A DNA stretch of 39,131 nt from WYEN01 sp049976205 (lineage in GTDB: Archaea; Thermoproteota; Thermoprotei_A; Sulfolobales; AG1). Of the stretch, positions 1 to 7,851 are shown piece after piece. The position numbers were made by a program, and so were the translations under genes. The first letter of the stretch is position 1. Each line of letters opens with the position of its first letter. The notes beneath the pieces were generated by a model. It saw nothing but the letters and a program-made list of their open reading frames with translations. It did not search any database and was not told the DNA's origin. Location: NCBI GenBank assembly GCA_049976205.1, contig JBMFIR010000010.1:1-39131 (forward strand). Reading direction: 5' to 3'.

Positions 1-290
1 GTGAGCAACAAATGTTAGCTATCGCGAGAGCTCTCATGAGTAAACCAAAGATGCTAATGTTCGATGAGCCTAGTCAAGGATTAGCCCCAAAAATTGTTCA
101 AGAGATCTTTAGAGTAATAAAAGATCTTAAGAAAGAAGGCTTAGGGATCATATTAGTTGAGCAATATGTTAAGGACGCTCTTTCAATATCTGATAGAACA
201 TACGTAGTGAGAGGAGGAAGAATTGTTCTAGAGGCTGAGTCAAAAGATATAACGGCTAAAGAGGAGTTAATTAAACACTATCTCGCATAA
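1..290 (+). CDS. livF: Branched-chain amino-acid-type ABC transporter ATPase, C-terminal part (LivF-like)
   Basis: This is the C-terminal ~96 residues of an ABC ATPase whose 5' end lies before the window; the open frame runs in from codon 3-5. Visible are the end of the signature motif (EQQ-MLAIARAL), Walker B (MLMFDEPSQGLAP) and an H-loop region reading ILVEQ, with Gln where most ABC ATPases have His-containing motifs. The 'PSQGLAP' and 'LVEQ' wording is characteristic of LivF in branched-chain amino acid importers (established family knowledge). It would energise uptake at the cytoplasmic face of the membrane. The permease and binding-protein genes presumably lie upstream, outside the window. 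Substrate is inferred from the subfamily only. Confidence 0.85.
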   Translation, partial: EQQMLAIARALMSKPKMLMFDEPSQGLAPKIVQEIFRVIKDLKKEGLGIILVEQYVKDALSISDRTYVVRGGRIVLEAESKDITAKEELIKHYLA

Positions 291-347
291 ACAATAGTAA
301 CAATTGTTTATACATTATTTATGTTGTGATAACGATTAAACAAATTA

Positions 348-366
348 GATATATAAATATTTAAAT
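348..366 (+). promoter_or_regulatory. Probable TATA region for the aldehyde ferredoxin oxidoreductase operon
   Basis: The 119-base gap after livF is very AT-rich. The stretch around 349-366 (ATATATAAATATTTAAATAG) is the best archaeal TATA-like element. It would start a transcript with a leader of about 25 bases carrying the GAGGTGA Shine-Dalgarno at 398-404. A 10-base palindrome, AACAATTGTT, at about 300-309 could be an operator, but nothing else supports that. Confidence 0.4.
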
Positions 367-409
367 AGTTCTAATTAAAATTATTTTTGAATATAGTGAG
401 GTGAATATC

Positions 410-2287
410 TTGCCTAATGGTTATGTTGGTAAAATAGCATTCATTGATCTCTCTAAGAAGAAGGTGTCTGTTCAGCCACTTAATATGTCTTGGGCTAAGC
501 TGTATTTAGGTGGTAAGGGGATCGGTGCAAGGTATCTACTGGAGTACTTACCTCCTAACACGGATCCTTTGTCTCCAGATAACTTGTTTATCGTAATGAC
601 TTGTCCTGCTAATGGTGTTGGTGCTCCTGCTTCTCCTAAGTATCCTATTGTGACTAAGTCTCCGCTAACTGGTTTCTGGCTGGACACTCACTCCGGAGGT
701 GCCGTCGGTTCTGAGCTTAAATACGCTGGTTTTGATGGTATAATTATTGCTGGTAGAGCTGATGAGCCCACTTATATCTATATAGATGATGGATCAATTG
801 AGCTCAGATCTGCTAAACATCTGTGGGGGATGAGGATTAGTGAGACGAGGAGAGCTATTAAGGAGGAGTTAGGTGATCCACAGATAAAAGTAATGAGTAT
901 AGGACCTGCGGGAGAAAGACTTGTTAGATTCGCTTTAGTGGATTCGGAGGGTAGACAACATGGTAGAGGTGGTGCAGGTGCTGTTATGGGCTCAAAGAAT
1001 CTGAAGGCAATAGCCGTTAGAGGAACAGGATCTATTGACGTGGCTCTACCCAAAGAATTTGAGAAGATTGTTGCTGAGATCGAAGAAAAAGATATCTTTA
1101 AGAACCCTGAGGCCGAGTTCGGTATTAAGTGGGGTAGTATATCACTTGGGTGGTTCACTAATGAGTCAGGAGCATTACCAACAAGAAACTTCCAAACAGG
1201 TAGTTTTGAGTTGTGGAGTAATATTGACGCCATAGCAGTCTCTAGAGTAAGAGTTAAGAGAGCAGCATGTAGACAGTGTCCGATAGGGTGTCACAACTGG
1301 ATTTATATACCGAGTGGTAAGTACGCGGGGACAATAACTGAGGGACCTGAGTACGAGACAGCTGCTCTCCTAGGATCCAATTTAGGAAACGGAGATATCG
1401 GTGCCTTAGCTAAATTAAATTACTTAGCTGATGAACTAGGTTTAGACACCATAAGCTTAGGAGGAGTATTGGGCTGGGCAGCCGAGCTATATGAGAGAGG
1501 AATAATATCTTCACAAGACACAGGCGGGATCGAGTTAGGATTTGGTTTAGCAGACTCCTTTATTCAATTAACTGAATTAATTGCTTATAGAAAAACTTCT
1601 TTCGCAGATCTACTGGCTGAGGGAACTAAGAGAGCCTGCGAGAAACTTGGCAGAGACTCCTGTAGATACGCTGTACATGTAAAAGGATTAGAGTTACCAG
1701 CATATGATCCTAGGGCTGCACCCGCTATGGGTCTAAGCTATGCAGTCGCGGATAGAGGAGGAGATCACCTGAGATCATGGCCTATAGGTCCTGAAGTACT
1801 AGGTAGATACTGGTTAGGTGCTAAACCAATATCAATTGAGAGATTTAGTCCAGATAACAAGGCTATAATAGTTGTTCAACAAGAGCATCAATATGCCGCA
1901 AAATTCGCGTTAGGAGTATGCGACTTTTGTTGCTGGGATAACGAGAGGCTCAGTTTACTAGCTTGGGCGATAACAGGCTTCGAGGAGTTTAGAGATGTTC
2001 GTCACTTCGAGTTAACAGGTGAGAGAATAGTTAATTTAATAAGAGTATTTAATGTACGTGAGGGAATGTCTAGTAAAGATGATGTTCTTCCACCAAGAAT
2101 CCATGAAGATCCGCACATCTCTGGGCCCACGAAGGGTAGAGTGCTACCTAGAGAATGGTTTGAGAAAATGAAGAAAGAATATTACCAAATAAGAGGATGG
2201 GATGAAGAGGGCAGGCCCACGAAAGAGATACTTAAACGAGTAGGAGTAGACGAAGAAGTATTTAAACACGCGAGGTGGTTACAATGA
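410..2287 (+). CDS. aor: Aldehyde ferredoxin oxidoreductase family protein (tungsten pterin enzyme)
   Basis: This AOR-family enzyme has about 625 residues, close to the family's ~605-630. Such enzymes oxidise aldehydes to carboxylic acids, using a tungsten bis-pterin and one 4Fe-4S cluster and passing electrons to ferredoxin in the cytoplasm. Three cluster cysteines sit in CRQCPIGC (about residues 287-294) and the fourth in the GVCDFCC segment (about 503-508). The early GGKGIGARYLLEYL and the GRGGAGAVMGSKNLKAI segment are typical of the family. I place the start at TTG 410 because GAGGTGA at 398-404 lies five bases upstream; a GTG at 401 is in frame but overlaps that motif. The stop overlaps the next start (ATGA), so it is cotranscribed with the ferredoxin gene. 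Which aldehyde it uses is unknown; the paralogs FOR, GOR and WOR are alternatives. Confidence 0.93.
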   Translation: MPNGYVGKIAFIDLSKKKVSVQPLNMSWAKLYLGGKGIGARYLLEYLPPNTDPLSPDNLFIVMTCPANGVGAPASPKYPIVTKSPLTGFWLDTHSGGAVGSELKYAGFDGIIIAGRADEPTYIYIDDGSIELRSAKHLWGMRISETRRAIKEELGDPQIKVMSIGPAGERLVRFALVDSEGRQHGRGGAGAVMGSKNLKAIAVRGTGSIDVALPKEFEKIVAEIEEKDIFKNPEAEFGIKWGSISLGWFTNESGALPTRNFQTGSFELWSNIDAIAVSRVRVKRAACRQCPIGCHNWIYIPSGKYAGTITEGPEYETAALLGSNLGNGDIGALAKLNYLADELGLDTISLGGVLGWAAELYERGIISSQDTGGIELGFGLADSFIQLTELIAYRKTSFADLLAEGTKRACEKLGRDSCRYAVHVKGLELPAYDPRAAPAMGLSYAVADRGGDHLRSWPIGPEVLGRYWLGAKPISIERFSPDNKAIIVVQQEHQYAAKFALGVCDFCCWDNERLSLLAWAITGFEEFRDVRHFELTGERIVNLIRVFNVREGMSSKDDVLPPRIHEDPHISGPTKGRVLPREWFEKMKKEYYQIRGWDEEGRPTKEILKRVGVDEEVFKHARWLQ

Positions 2288-2793
2288 GCAGCTATAAAGT
2301 TCTGGTATTCGACTCAAGTAAGTGCACAGGATGCGAGAGATGCGTATTAGCATGTAATTATGCTAAAACCAAGATCTTTGGAACAAGAGACGCGAGGATC
2401 AGAGTATTCAGCTGGAGAGACACAGGAGATTTCGTGGTACTAGGATGCTACCACTGCGACCCAGCACCTTGTATGGAGGCTTGTGGTGTTGATGCAATAT
2501 ACAGAGATCCTAAGACAGGCGCTGTACGCATAAATTACTCGAGATGTATTAATTGTAAAGCATGTGTGTACGCTTGCCCATATGGAGCAATTTCCATAGG
2601 TAGCGATGGAAAAGTTATTAAATGCGATCTATGCGATGGAGATCCAGCGTGTGTAAAGGCTTGCCCATACGGAGCTCTCAGATATGAGCCCGTGGAGAAA
2701 TTAGGCTTGGGCTTCGCATATCAATACGCGACTACATTGCGAGCAAAAACTGATATCTCAAAAAGAACATGGTCAGGGATTAGACCAGTCTAA
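2284..2793 (+). CDS. Four-cluster 4Fe-4S ferredoxin-like electron-transfer protein paired with AOR
   Basis: A small (~169 residue) iron-sulfur protein with four cysteine-rich motifs: CTGCERCVLAC, a CYHCDPAPCMEAC-type motif, CINCKACVYACP, and CDLCDGDPACVKACP. Together they give 16 cysteines, enough for four 4Fe-4S clusters. The arrangement is that of HycB/CooF/DmsB-like electron-transfer subunits. It probably takes electrons from the AOR in front of it, to which it is translationally coupled (ATGA overlap). I prefer ATG 2284 to the in-frame GTG at 2275, because GAGGTGG at 2272-2278 makes a good Shine-Dalgarno for 2284. Its TAA stop overlaps the stop of the convergent oxidoreductase. Partnership with AOR is inferred from position and is common in archaeal AOR operons. 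Confidence 0.9.
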   Translation: MSSYKVLVFDSSKCTGCERCVLACNYAKTKIFGTRDARIRVFSWRDTGDFVVLGCYHCDPAPCMEACGVDAIYRDPKTGAVRINYSRCINCKACVYACPYGAISIGSDGKVIKCDLCDGDPACVKACPYGALRYEPVEKLGLGFAYQYATTLRAKTDISKRTWSGIRPV

Positions 2794-4034
2794 GATATTT
2801 CTAAAACTTTGATCTTTTTTTCTTCCAGTTCCTCTAATCTTGCCCCAGATCTAATTAATTCTTCAAATATTCTTGATTTATAAGACACTAGATGAGCACC
2901 TACACTCTGCCAACCAATAATTATATCTATTCCCTTCTCGAAGATAACAAGATCCTTTTTGAAACCGACGCCAGGAGCCTTATATCTAATGTAGGCATAT
3001 GAGTAGTTTATTCCGAGTCTCTTGGCCTCAAAACTATTAATGCCGAGACGTATAAATACCGAATTAAAAGCTTCCTCCACTTGATATATCAAAAATCCAT
3101 CGTACTTAGCCCCTCTGAAAGCCTCGGGCAATCTTTTTGCTGCATAGGATGCTAGTATACCTAGGGGTCTATACATATGTTTCTTAGTCTGATAATCTAG
3201 TATAGTGGCGCAGTCCCCTATAGCATAGATATTTTTTACAGAGGCTCTGAAGTACTCATCAGTTAATACAGAACCTCCCTGCCCCCTTGAGATTTTCTCG
3301 AGCCCCCTAGGTAAATTAGCTGATACGCCAATTGAAAAAACCACGAAATCAACATCTAATTTAGTTCCATCTGTTAAAATAACTCTTCTAACACTACTAT
3401 CGCCCTCTAATCTCTCAACAGATACTCCTCCCATGAAAATCACTCCCCTGGAGCTCATTCTGTTAAGCATCTCCTTGGCCAGGGGTTCTTCAAAAACTGT
3501 TAGACCGGGATAAGGCAAGAGATCAATTGCGTAGACCTTAACGCCTCTGTAAGAGAGGGCGTCCGACGCTAATAAACCAATCATTCCTGAACCAACAACT
3601 AACGCTTTTTTACCAGGTTCAGCAATCTTATCTAGTGTGATCATGTCATCAAATGTTTGGAAGGTATATATGTTCCCCAGATCTATTCCCTCGATATCAG
3701 GTATATTAGGCTTACTCCCAGAAGCCAACACTAAATCTCCATACTCCAGCCTTAGACCACTCTCGAGATACACAGTATTGTTATTAACATCTACTGAAAC
3801 AGCCTTATCATATATATATGAGACACCCTTACGTCTCAGATCATCAGGTTCATAGAGTGTGAAAGGAGTAATGCTTTTAATAGATCTCTTTAGACCATAG
3901 GAGAGGGTCATTCTACTATAAACAACTGGTGTAGAAGAAACCAAAGCCACTTTCTTATTCAGAGATCTAGCCAATCGAGTCGAGGCTTCGCCACCAGCCA
4001 CTCCTCCACCAATTACCACTACATCATAATACAA
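2790..4034 (-). CDS. FAD-dependent pyridine nucleotide-disulfide oxidoreductase family protein
   Basis: A 414-residue flavoprotein of the NADH oxidase / CoA-disulfide reductase / NAD(P)H:rubredoxin reductase-like group. It has an N-terminal FAD Rossmann motif (VVVIGGGVAGGEAS, residues ~5-18), a second NAD-binding motif (ALVVGSGMIGLLASDAL, ~145-160) and the C-terminal FAD motif (IYAIGDCA, ~270). I see no clear active-site cysteine near residues 40-45 (SSTPVVYSRMTLSYG), so a disulfide or coenzyme A role is unlikely; an NADH oxidase or NAD(P)H:acceptor role is more plausible. The start is TTG at 4034 with a GAGATGAG element upstream. It converges on the AOR-ferredoxin operon, with overlapping stops. 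It could recycle reducing equivalents from that pair, but only position suggests this. Confidence 0.85.
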   Translation of the reverse strand: MYYDVVVIGGGVAGGEASTRLARSLNKKVALVSSTPVVYSRMTLSYGLKRSIKSITPFTLYEPDDLRRKGVSYIYDKAVSVDVNNNTVYLESGLRLEYGDLVLASGSKPNIPDIEGIDLGNIYTFQTFDDMITLDKIAEPGKKALVVGSGMIGLLASDALSYRGVKVYAIDLLPYPGLTVFEEPLAKEMLNRMSSRGVIFMGGVSVERLEGDSSVRRVILTDGTKLDVDFVVFSIGVSANLPRGLEKISRGQGGSVLTDEYFRASVKNIYAIGDCATILDYQTKKHMYRPLGILASYAAKRLPEAFRGAKYDGFLIYQVEEAFNSVFIRLGINSFEAKRLGINYSYAYIRYKAPGVGFKKDLVIFEKGIDIIIGWQSVGAHLVSYKSRIFEELIRSGARLEELEEKKIKVLEIS

Positions 4035-4111
4035 ATCTACTCATCTCAACAACATTTTTATTAGCTTAATTATTAACTTAACCACTTCTATTTATTAATG
4101 GTGAAACTATT

Positions 4112-4426
4112 TTGAGAGTTAAGGTGAGATTCTACGGAGTATTCTACGAATTAATAAATACACGAGAGATAGAAATTACATTATCTAATAACGCGAATTT
4201 CAAAACGTTACTTGAAGCTATAGATAATAAATTCAATATAAATATATCAGGAAGAATCCTTGATGAAAATGGGAGAATTAGAAGAGCAGGATTTGCAATA
4301 TTATTAAACGGTAACGCGATTAGAGAAGAGGATCCGGATAAAGTTATTTTATCAGATAATGATGCAATAGCTATTTTACCAGCAGCCGTCGGTGGTAGAA
4401 AATTTAGTTTGTGCGAAAGAGTCTAG
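4112..4426 (+). CDS. MoaD/ThiS-type ubiquitin-like sulfur carrier with C-terminal extension
   Basis: A 104-residue beta-grasp protein with the MoaD pattern: an N-terminal strand MRVKVRFYGVFYEL, an IDNKFNI helix region, a central LLNG segment and the tail AILPAAVGG. MoaD carries sulfur as a C-terminal Gly-Gly thiocarboxylate for molybdo- or tungstopterin synthesis, which fits the neighbouring tungsten AOR. Unusually, nine residues (RKFSLCERV) follow the Gly-Gly, so the glycine would not be free without proteolysis. The DNA after the glycines reads GGTGGTAGA, one base short of Gly-Gly-stop. The start is TTG 4112, with GGTGA about eight bases upstream. An alternative role is a SAMP-like protein modifier. 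Confidence 0.8.
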   Translation: MRVKVRFYGVFYELINTREIEITLSNNANFKTLLEAIDNKFNINISGRILDENGRIRRAGFAILLNGNAIREEDPDKVILSDNDAIAILPAAVGGRKFSLCERV

Positions 4427-4538
4427 CGACATCAATATATATAAGTATCTTCCCGCGAACTATGTAAACATTAATTGATAAAGCATCAATATGCTTCAAG
4501 TCTCATGCAGTGTAGAACTATAAACATGTCTTACTTCA

Positions 4539-4868
4539 TCAAGGTCTTATTGGTCTAAGTTCTCTCTTGAAGAGATCTAGGATAAGCCCAAAGATCTCTA
4601 GGGTCACCACCCCCAGTAGATTCTCATCCTCACTCCCACCTAAGACTACGGGAGTATGCCTCTCACCGTATTCAGGGAACTCTAGAACCGCCTCAGTATA
4701 AACTCTATTTCATTTAGTGGTTTTAGACCTAATTCCTCCCAAACTGATTTGGTTAAGACAGTGTAGGTGGCACCAGAATCAATTAAGAATCTTAACTTAA
4801 TACTCTTTCCTCCATGTTTAACATATGCATCAATCACTTCACCTAGTGGAGTGGTGTATTGTCTTCAC
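4539..4868 (-). pseudogene. Broken retropepsin-like (clan AA) aspartic protease gene
   Basis: Reading the minus strand, one frame (about 4868 to 4682) gives TTPLGEVIDAYVKHG, then LRFLIDSGATYTVLTKSVW and LGLKPLNEIEF before a stop. A second frame (about 4700 to 4539) gives EAVLEFPEYGERHTPVVL, then LGGSEDENLLGVVTLEIFG and KRELRPIRP, stop. The DSGA active site and the 'FPEYGERHTPVVLGG' and 'LGVVTLE' stretches belong to a clan AA aspartic protease family common in Crenarchaeota (recognised from memory). The two halves are out of frame and seem to lack about 10-15 residues between them. The 5' end also hits a stop just upstream, so the gene has at least two lesions. Confidence 0.75.
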
Positions 4869-4894
4869 TCATCTCAAATACTTTATTAGGATTT

Positions 4895-5062
4895 AAGTGA
4901 GTTGGGCTGAGGCGACTCTAGCAGAGAATGAGTCTCAGTCTCCCCGAAGCTGGCGGCGGGGACTGAGTAGGTGATGCCTCCTCGGTGAGGGGTGCCTGAG
5001 GATGAGGGACACCCCAGAGGAAGAACCCTCGCCCTTTAGAGCGGGGAGCCGTCAGCATCCAT
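4895..5062 (+). mobile_element. IS200/IS605-type right-end remnant (degenerate tnpB tail with omega-RNA-like folds)
   Basis: This GC-rich island in AT-rich DNA holds three hairpins in series. The first is 4934-4945 with 4958-4967 (CTCAGTC-t-CCCC / GGGGACTGAG). The second is 4989-4994 with 5010-5015 (GGGGTG / CACCCC). The third, terminal one is 5027-5032 with 5041-5046 (CCTCGC / GCGGGG), flanking TTTAGA. One frame reads SWAEATLAENESQSPRSW, later broken by a stop, then EEEPSPFRAGSR; a tail of this kind (PSPFRAG) is seen at TnpB C-termini. TnpB genes carry their guide (omega) RNA at the 3' end and a hairpin at the right end. No intact tnpA or tnpB remains, so this is a relic. The assignment rests on pattern recognition. 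Confidence 0.6.
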
Positions 5063-5144
5063 AAAATTCATAAGAAAGCTTTTGGATATGAATAATTCTA
5101 AATAAAATAAATTATTTAACTAGCATAGAAAAAGGTGTTGATAT

Positions 5145-6044
5145 ATGTCTAATATAAAGATTCTTCTTGAGAAAGATATTAATGAAATAATTGATCCTTT
5201 TCAGTTAATGATGGTAATTAAGGATCTTTACTTAAAGAAGCCTTACATAATTGAAAGGATCTCGATTGAGTATATGGACAAATGGATTGGTTTAATGCCT
5301 GGTATTGATAACGAAGCTGGTTTCGTAATAAAAATCATTGGGATCTACCCAAGAGCTTATCCCAGAGTTAGAGGATATATATTCGTCTTTGATCTAGAGA
5401 ATGGCGAAATTAAATACGTTATTGATGCTATATCAGCTACTGGTTGGAGAACAGCTACAACATCAGCATTGGCAACTAAACTACTTCTTCAGTGTGAATT
5501 AGAGAAGAAATGTTTTATTGAGACACTTGGTTTAATTGGCGCAGGGCTTCAGGGATACTATCATTTAAAGATCTTTAGTCAATTATTTGAACTCAGTAAA
5601 GTATTAGTCTATGATATTAATAGAGAAAATATAGAGAATCTGAAAAAGAGACTAGTTGATATCGAAGTATCTTATACCGAGAGAAGAATGTTATTAGAGA
5701 AAGCAGATGTTGTTATAGCAGCAACAAATTCACGAGAACCTGTTGTGGAAGGTGAGTATCTTAAAAAGGGCTCTGTTGTTATATCAATTGGTGCTCCTAA
5801 ACCCGTTAGAGAACTAGATGACATTGTTAAGAGAAGAGCTAGGTGTGCTTTAGTGGATACCATTGAAGGTGTTATTAGAGAAAGTGAAGATGTCTCTAAT
5901 ATGATACTTTTAGAGATAGGTGAATTATTAAAAGGTTCTAACTGTTCATTTGGAGATATAAAGCTCTATAAGTCTGTAGGCACAGTGCTTCTCGATATCG
6001 CTGTAACCAAACATTTAATTAACAGATTATTTAGTAAGTCTTAA
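5145..6044 (+). CDS. Ornithine cyclodeaminase / mu-crystallin family dehydrogenase
   Basis: A 299-residue NAD(P)-binding enzyme of the OCD/mu-crystallin family. The dinucleotide motif GLIGAGLQGYYHLK is near residues 129-142, and an ISATGWRTATTSALAT segment (about 97-112) corresponds to the family's conserved 'LTALRTAAxSALA' region. VVISIGAPKPVRELD matches the family's late conserved stretch. Members act as ornithine cyclodeaminases, alanine or lysine dehydrogenases, or reductases of cyclic imines, so the substrate cannot be told here. The N-terminal region is shorter than in typical ~320-residue members. Upstream lies AT-rich DNA with a TATA-like TAAATTATTTAAC at about 5107-5119 and an AGGTG Shine-Dalgarno. 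It converges with rps2. Confidence 0.85.
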   Translation: MSNIKILLEKDINEIIDPFQLMMVIKDLYLKKPYIIERISIEYMDKWIGLMPGIDNEAGFVIKIIGIYPRAYPRVRGYIFVFDLENGEIKYVIDAISATGWRTATTSALATKLLLQCELEKKCFIETLGLIGAGLQGYYHLKIFSQLFELSKVLVYDINRENIENLKKRLVDIEVSYTERRMLLEKADVVIAATNSREPVVEGEYLKKGSVVISIGAPKPVRELDDIVKRRARCALVDTIEGVIRESEDVSNMILLEIGELLKGSNCSFGDIKLYKSVGTVLLDIAVTKHLINRLFSKS

Positions 6045-6060
6045 GAGACAGAGAATATCA

Positions 6061-6735
6061 TTATATACTTGTTATTTTGGTCTCGAAATCCTCTACAGAG
6101 ACTCCCAAATCCTGGTTTGGGCCTAGCAAACCTTTTTCTCTCAATACTTGTCTCGTCAGTAAATAATATAGAAGTGCTAGTGATTTTCTACCTTTATTGT
6201 TGCCTGGTATAACGATATCTATTCCACTAATCTTTGCATCTGTGCTTGCAAACGCCACTACCGGGATCCCTGTCTCTATAGCCTCGGTTAATGCTTGTGT
6301 ATCTACTCGTGGATCAGATATAACCACTACTTCAGGCTCGATATACGTGGGTAAATGAGGATTAGTTAGTGTACCTGGTATAAATCTCCCCAAAACAACT
6401 TTTGCACCTATCAACTTAGCGAACATCTCAACCGGTTTAAAACTATATTGCCTGCCGCCTACCGCAAGTATTGTTGGTGGATCAAATCTTGCTAAAAACT
6501 TCGCAGCGATCCTTATTCTCTCATCTATTTTCCTCACGTCTAAGATGTACAGACCATCACTCCTTACTCTAAAAACAAATCTCTCTAAGTATTTATTCGA
6601 GGAATAGGTACCTATATGTATCCCAGATGATAAGTAGACGTCTATAGGTACTAAAAGTTCTACAGCTGCATATTTAGCTACCATAGTTGATTCTTGCCTT
6701 ACTTCCTCGGAGCCCTCATAATCATACGAGCTCAT
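6061..6735 (-). CDS. rps2: Small ribosomal subunit protein uS2
   Basis: The 224-residue archaeal uS2 binds the head-body junction of the 30S subunit. LVPIDVYLSSGIHIGTYSSN near the N-terminus corresponds to the conserved 'LLxAGxHxGT' region. FLARFDPPTILAVGGRQYSF, FIPGTLTNPHLPTYIEPEVV and the later VISDPRVDTQALTEA with GIPVVAFASTDA are typical of the family. It is the last gene of the rps13-rps2 cluster, directly after rpoN. In many archaea rpoK and/or enolase sit between rpoN and rps2; neither is present here. Confidence 0.97.
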   Translation of the reverse strand: MSSYDYEGSEEVRQESTMVAKYAAVELLVPIDVYLSSGIHIGTYSSNKYLERFVFRVRSDGLYILDVRKIDERIRIAAKFLARFDPPTILAVGGRQYSFKPVEMFAKLIGAKVVLGRFIPGTLTNPHLPTYIEPEVVVISDPRVDTQALTEAIETGIPVVAFASTDAKISGIDIVIPGNNKGRKSLALLYYLLTRQVLREKGLLGPNQDLGVSVEDFETKITSI

Positions 6736-6743
6736 TTTATCAC

Positions 6744-6944
6744 CTACAACTTTCTTCTATAATAAGCTGTCTCAGTTATTAGAGGAACGTGAGCTAGTAA
6801 GGTTCTTCTGCAACAATACCTCTTTATACCAAGATCATCTAAAACTTTCTTTGGATCTTCACCAGCCGAAACTCTTCTCTTGAACTCTTCCCAGTGTCTA
6901 GATATTGGATATCCACACGTATAGCATCTTACAGGAATAATCAT
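6744..6944 (-). CDS. rpoN: DNA-directed RNA polymerase subunit N (Rpb10 homolog)
   Basis: This 66-residue subunit is an assembly-platform component of archaeal RNA polymerase. It begins MIIPVRCYTCGYPI, the Rpb10 signature with the first zinc pair CxxC at residues 7 and 10. The second pair is the adjacent CC in KRYCCRRTLLAHVPLI (about 44-45). The length matches the family. It sits eight bases upstream of rps2 and immediately after rps9, in the usual archaeal order. Confidence 0.98.
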   Translation of the reverse strand: MIIPVRCYTCGYPISRHWEEFKRRVSAGEDPKKVLDDLGIKRYCCRRTLLAHVPLITETAYYRRKL

Positions 6945-6950
6945 TAGATA

Positions 6951-7373
6951 TCACCTATAGGATTTTTGTCTGAATCTTCTGGCTGAGTATCTCATCCATT
7001 TCTCAGGTTCTGTCTGTCTCGGATCTCCGGCCAGTAGAGTTCTATCATACTCCATGTACAGAGATCTTATTACTTCATTATTATCGAAGAATTCTAGGAT
7101 TCCTCTGGCAATAGCTGTTCTCACAGCCTTTGCCTGAGAAACATATCCGCCTCCAGACACGTATACATCAACATCTATTTTTGATCTTATCTTATCCCCC
7201 ACAATATATAAAGGTTCTAGCATTATTAATTTAGTCATTTCGTTAGGAAAGATCTCTATAGGAATACCATTTACTCTAAATCTCCCCTTACCTTCTCTTA
7301 TAACAGCTTTGGCAATAGAGGTTTTTCTAGAGGCGGATGCGATAACTATTTTCTGTGCTTTTTGTTCACTCAC
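6951..7373 (-). CDS. rps9: Small ribosomal subunit protein uS9
   Basis: The 140-residue uS9 has a C-terminal tail that reaches the ribosomal P site. The start IVIASASRKTSIAKAVIREGKGRFRVNG is cut here to its recognisable parts: SRKTSIAKA and GKGRFRVNG. VYVSGGGYVSQAKAVRTAIA and the C-terminal RYSARRFRQKSYR (ending in Lys-Ser-Tyr-Arg, as in uS9 generally) confirm it. It overlaps the end of rpl13 by eight bases and lies in the rps13-rps2 operon. Confidence 0.98.
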   Translation of the reverse strand: MSEQKAQKIVIASASRKTSIAKAVIREGKGRFRVNGIPIEIFPNEMTKLIMLEPLYIVGDKIRSKIDVDVYVSGGGYVSQAKAVRTAIARGILEFFDNNEVIRSLYMEYDRTLLAGDPRQTEPEKWMRYSARRFRQKSYR

Positions 7374-7851
7374 TTGGGCTCCACCCTAATTCTTTAGCAA
7401 CTTCACTAATATAAACATATGGACCCTTAAGTTTTGAGACATCAGCAAAAGGAATCTTTATCCTAGGTTTATCTCTTAAATCTGCAGGTACGCCTATGAA
7501 GACTCGGAGTCTTTTATAAGCCTTAAAACCTCTATCTATTTCTTTCGGAAGCATGCCTCTAATAGCTCTCTTAACTATATTAACAGGATTTCTGGGCCTC
7601 TTAGGACCTTTATAAGGATTCTTGTGAGTCTTCACTTCAAGAAATAGTTTATAGCCTTCAACAACTCTTCTTCGAGGTCCAGATAATACTATTTTTTCTG
7701 CGTTAACTATATATACTCTATACTTCTTTAACAAGAGTTTAGCAACTACACTAGCTAATCTACCAAGTATATGGTTCTCTCCATCAATTATTAGAATAGA
7801 TTCTCTAGGATAGTTTTTTTCGATGATTTCTATAAAGTCCCTTATCTTCAT
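7366..7851 (-). CDS. rpl13: Large ribosomal subunit protein uL13
   Basis: The 161-residue uL13 carries the family signature IIDGENHILGRLASVVAKLL, which in most archaea lies almost at the N-terminus. Here about 20 residues (MKIRDFIEIIEKNYPRES) precede it, a short extra N-terminal piece. I see no closer in-frame ATG, GTG or TTG, and the ATG overlaps the stop of rpl18e (ATGA), so the extension looks real. GPRRRVVEGYKLFLEVKTH and the VKRAIRGMLPKEIDRG stretch are the conserved rRNA-binding parts. Confidence 0.96.
   Translation of the reverse strand: MKIRDFIEIIEKNYPRESILIIDGENHILGRLASVVAKLLLKKYRVYIVNAEKIVLSGPRRRVVEGYKLFLEVKTHKNPYKGPKRPRNPVNIVKRAIRGMLPKEIDRGFKAYKRLRVFIGVPADLRDKPRIKIPFADVSKLKGPYVYISEVAKELGWSPSE

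Noticed and set aside
778..1233. Minus-strand open frame of ~150 codons inside the AOR gene
   Set aside because: It is a shadow of a strongly conserved enzyme and has no protein-like motif of its own.
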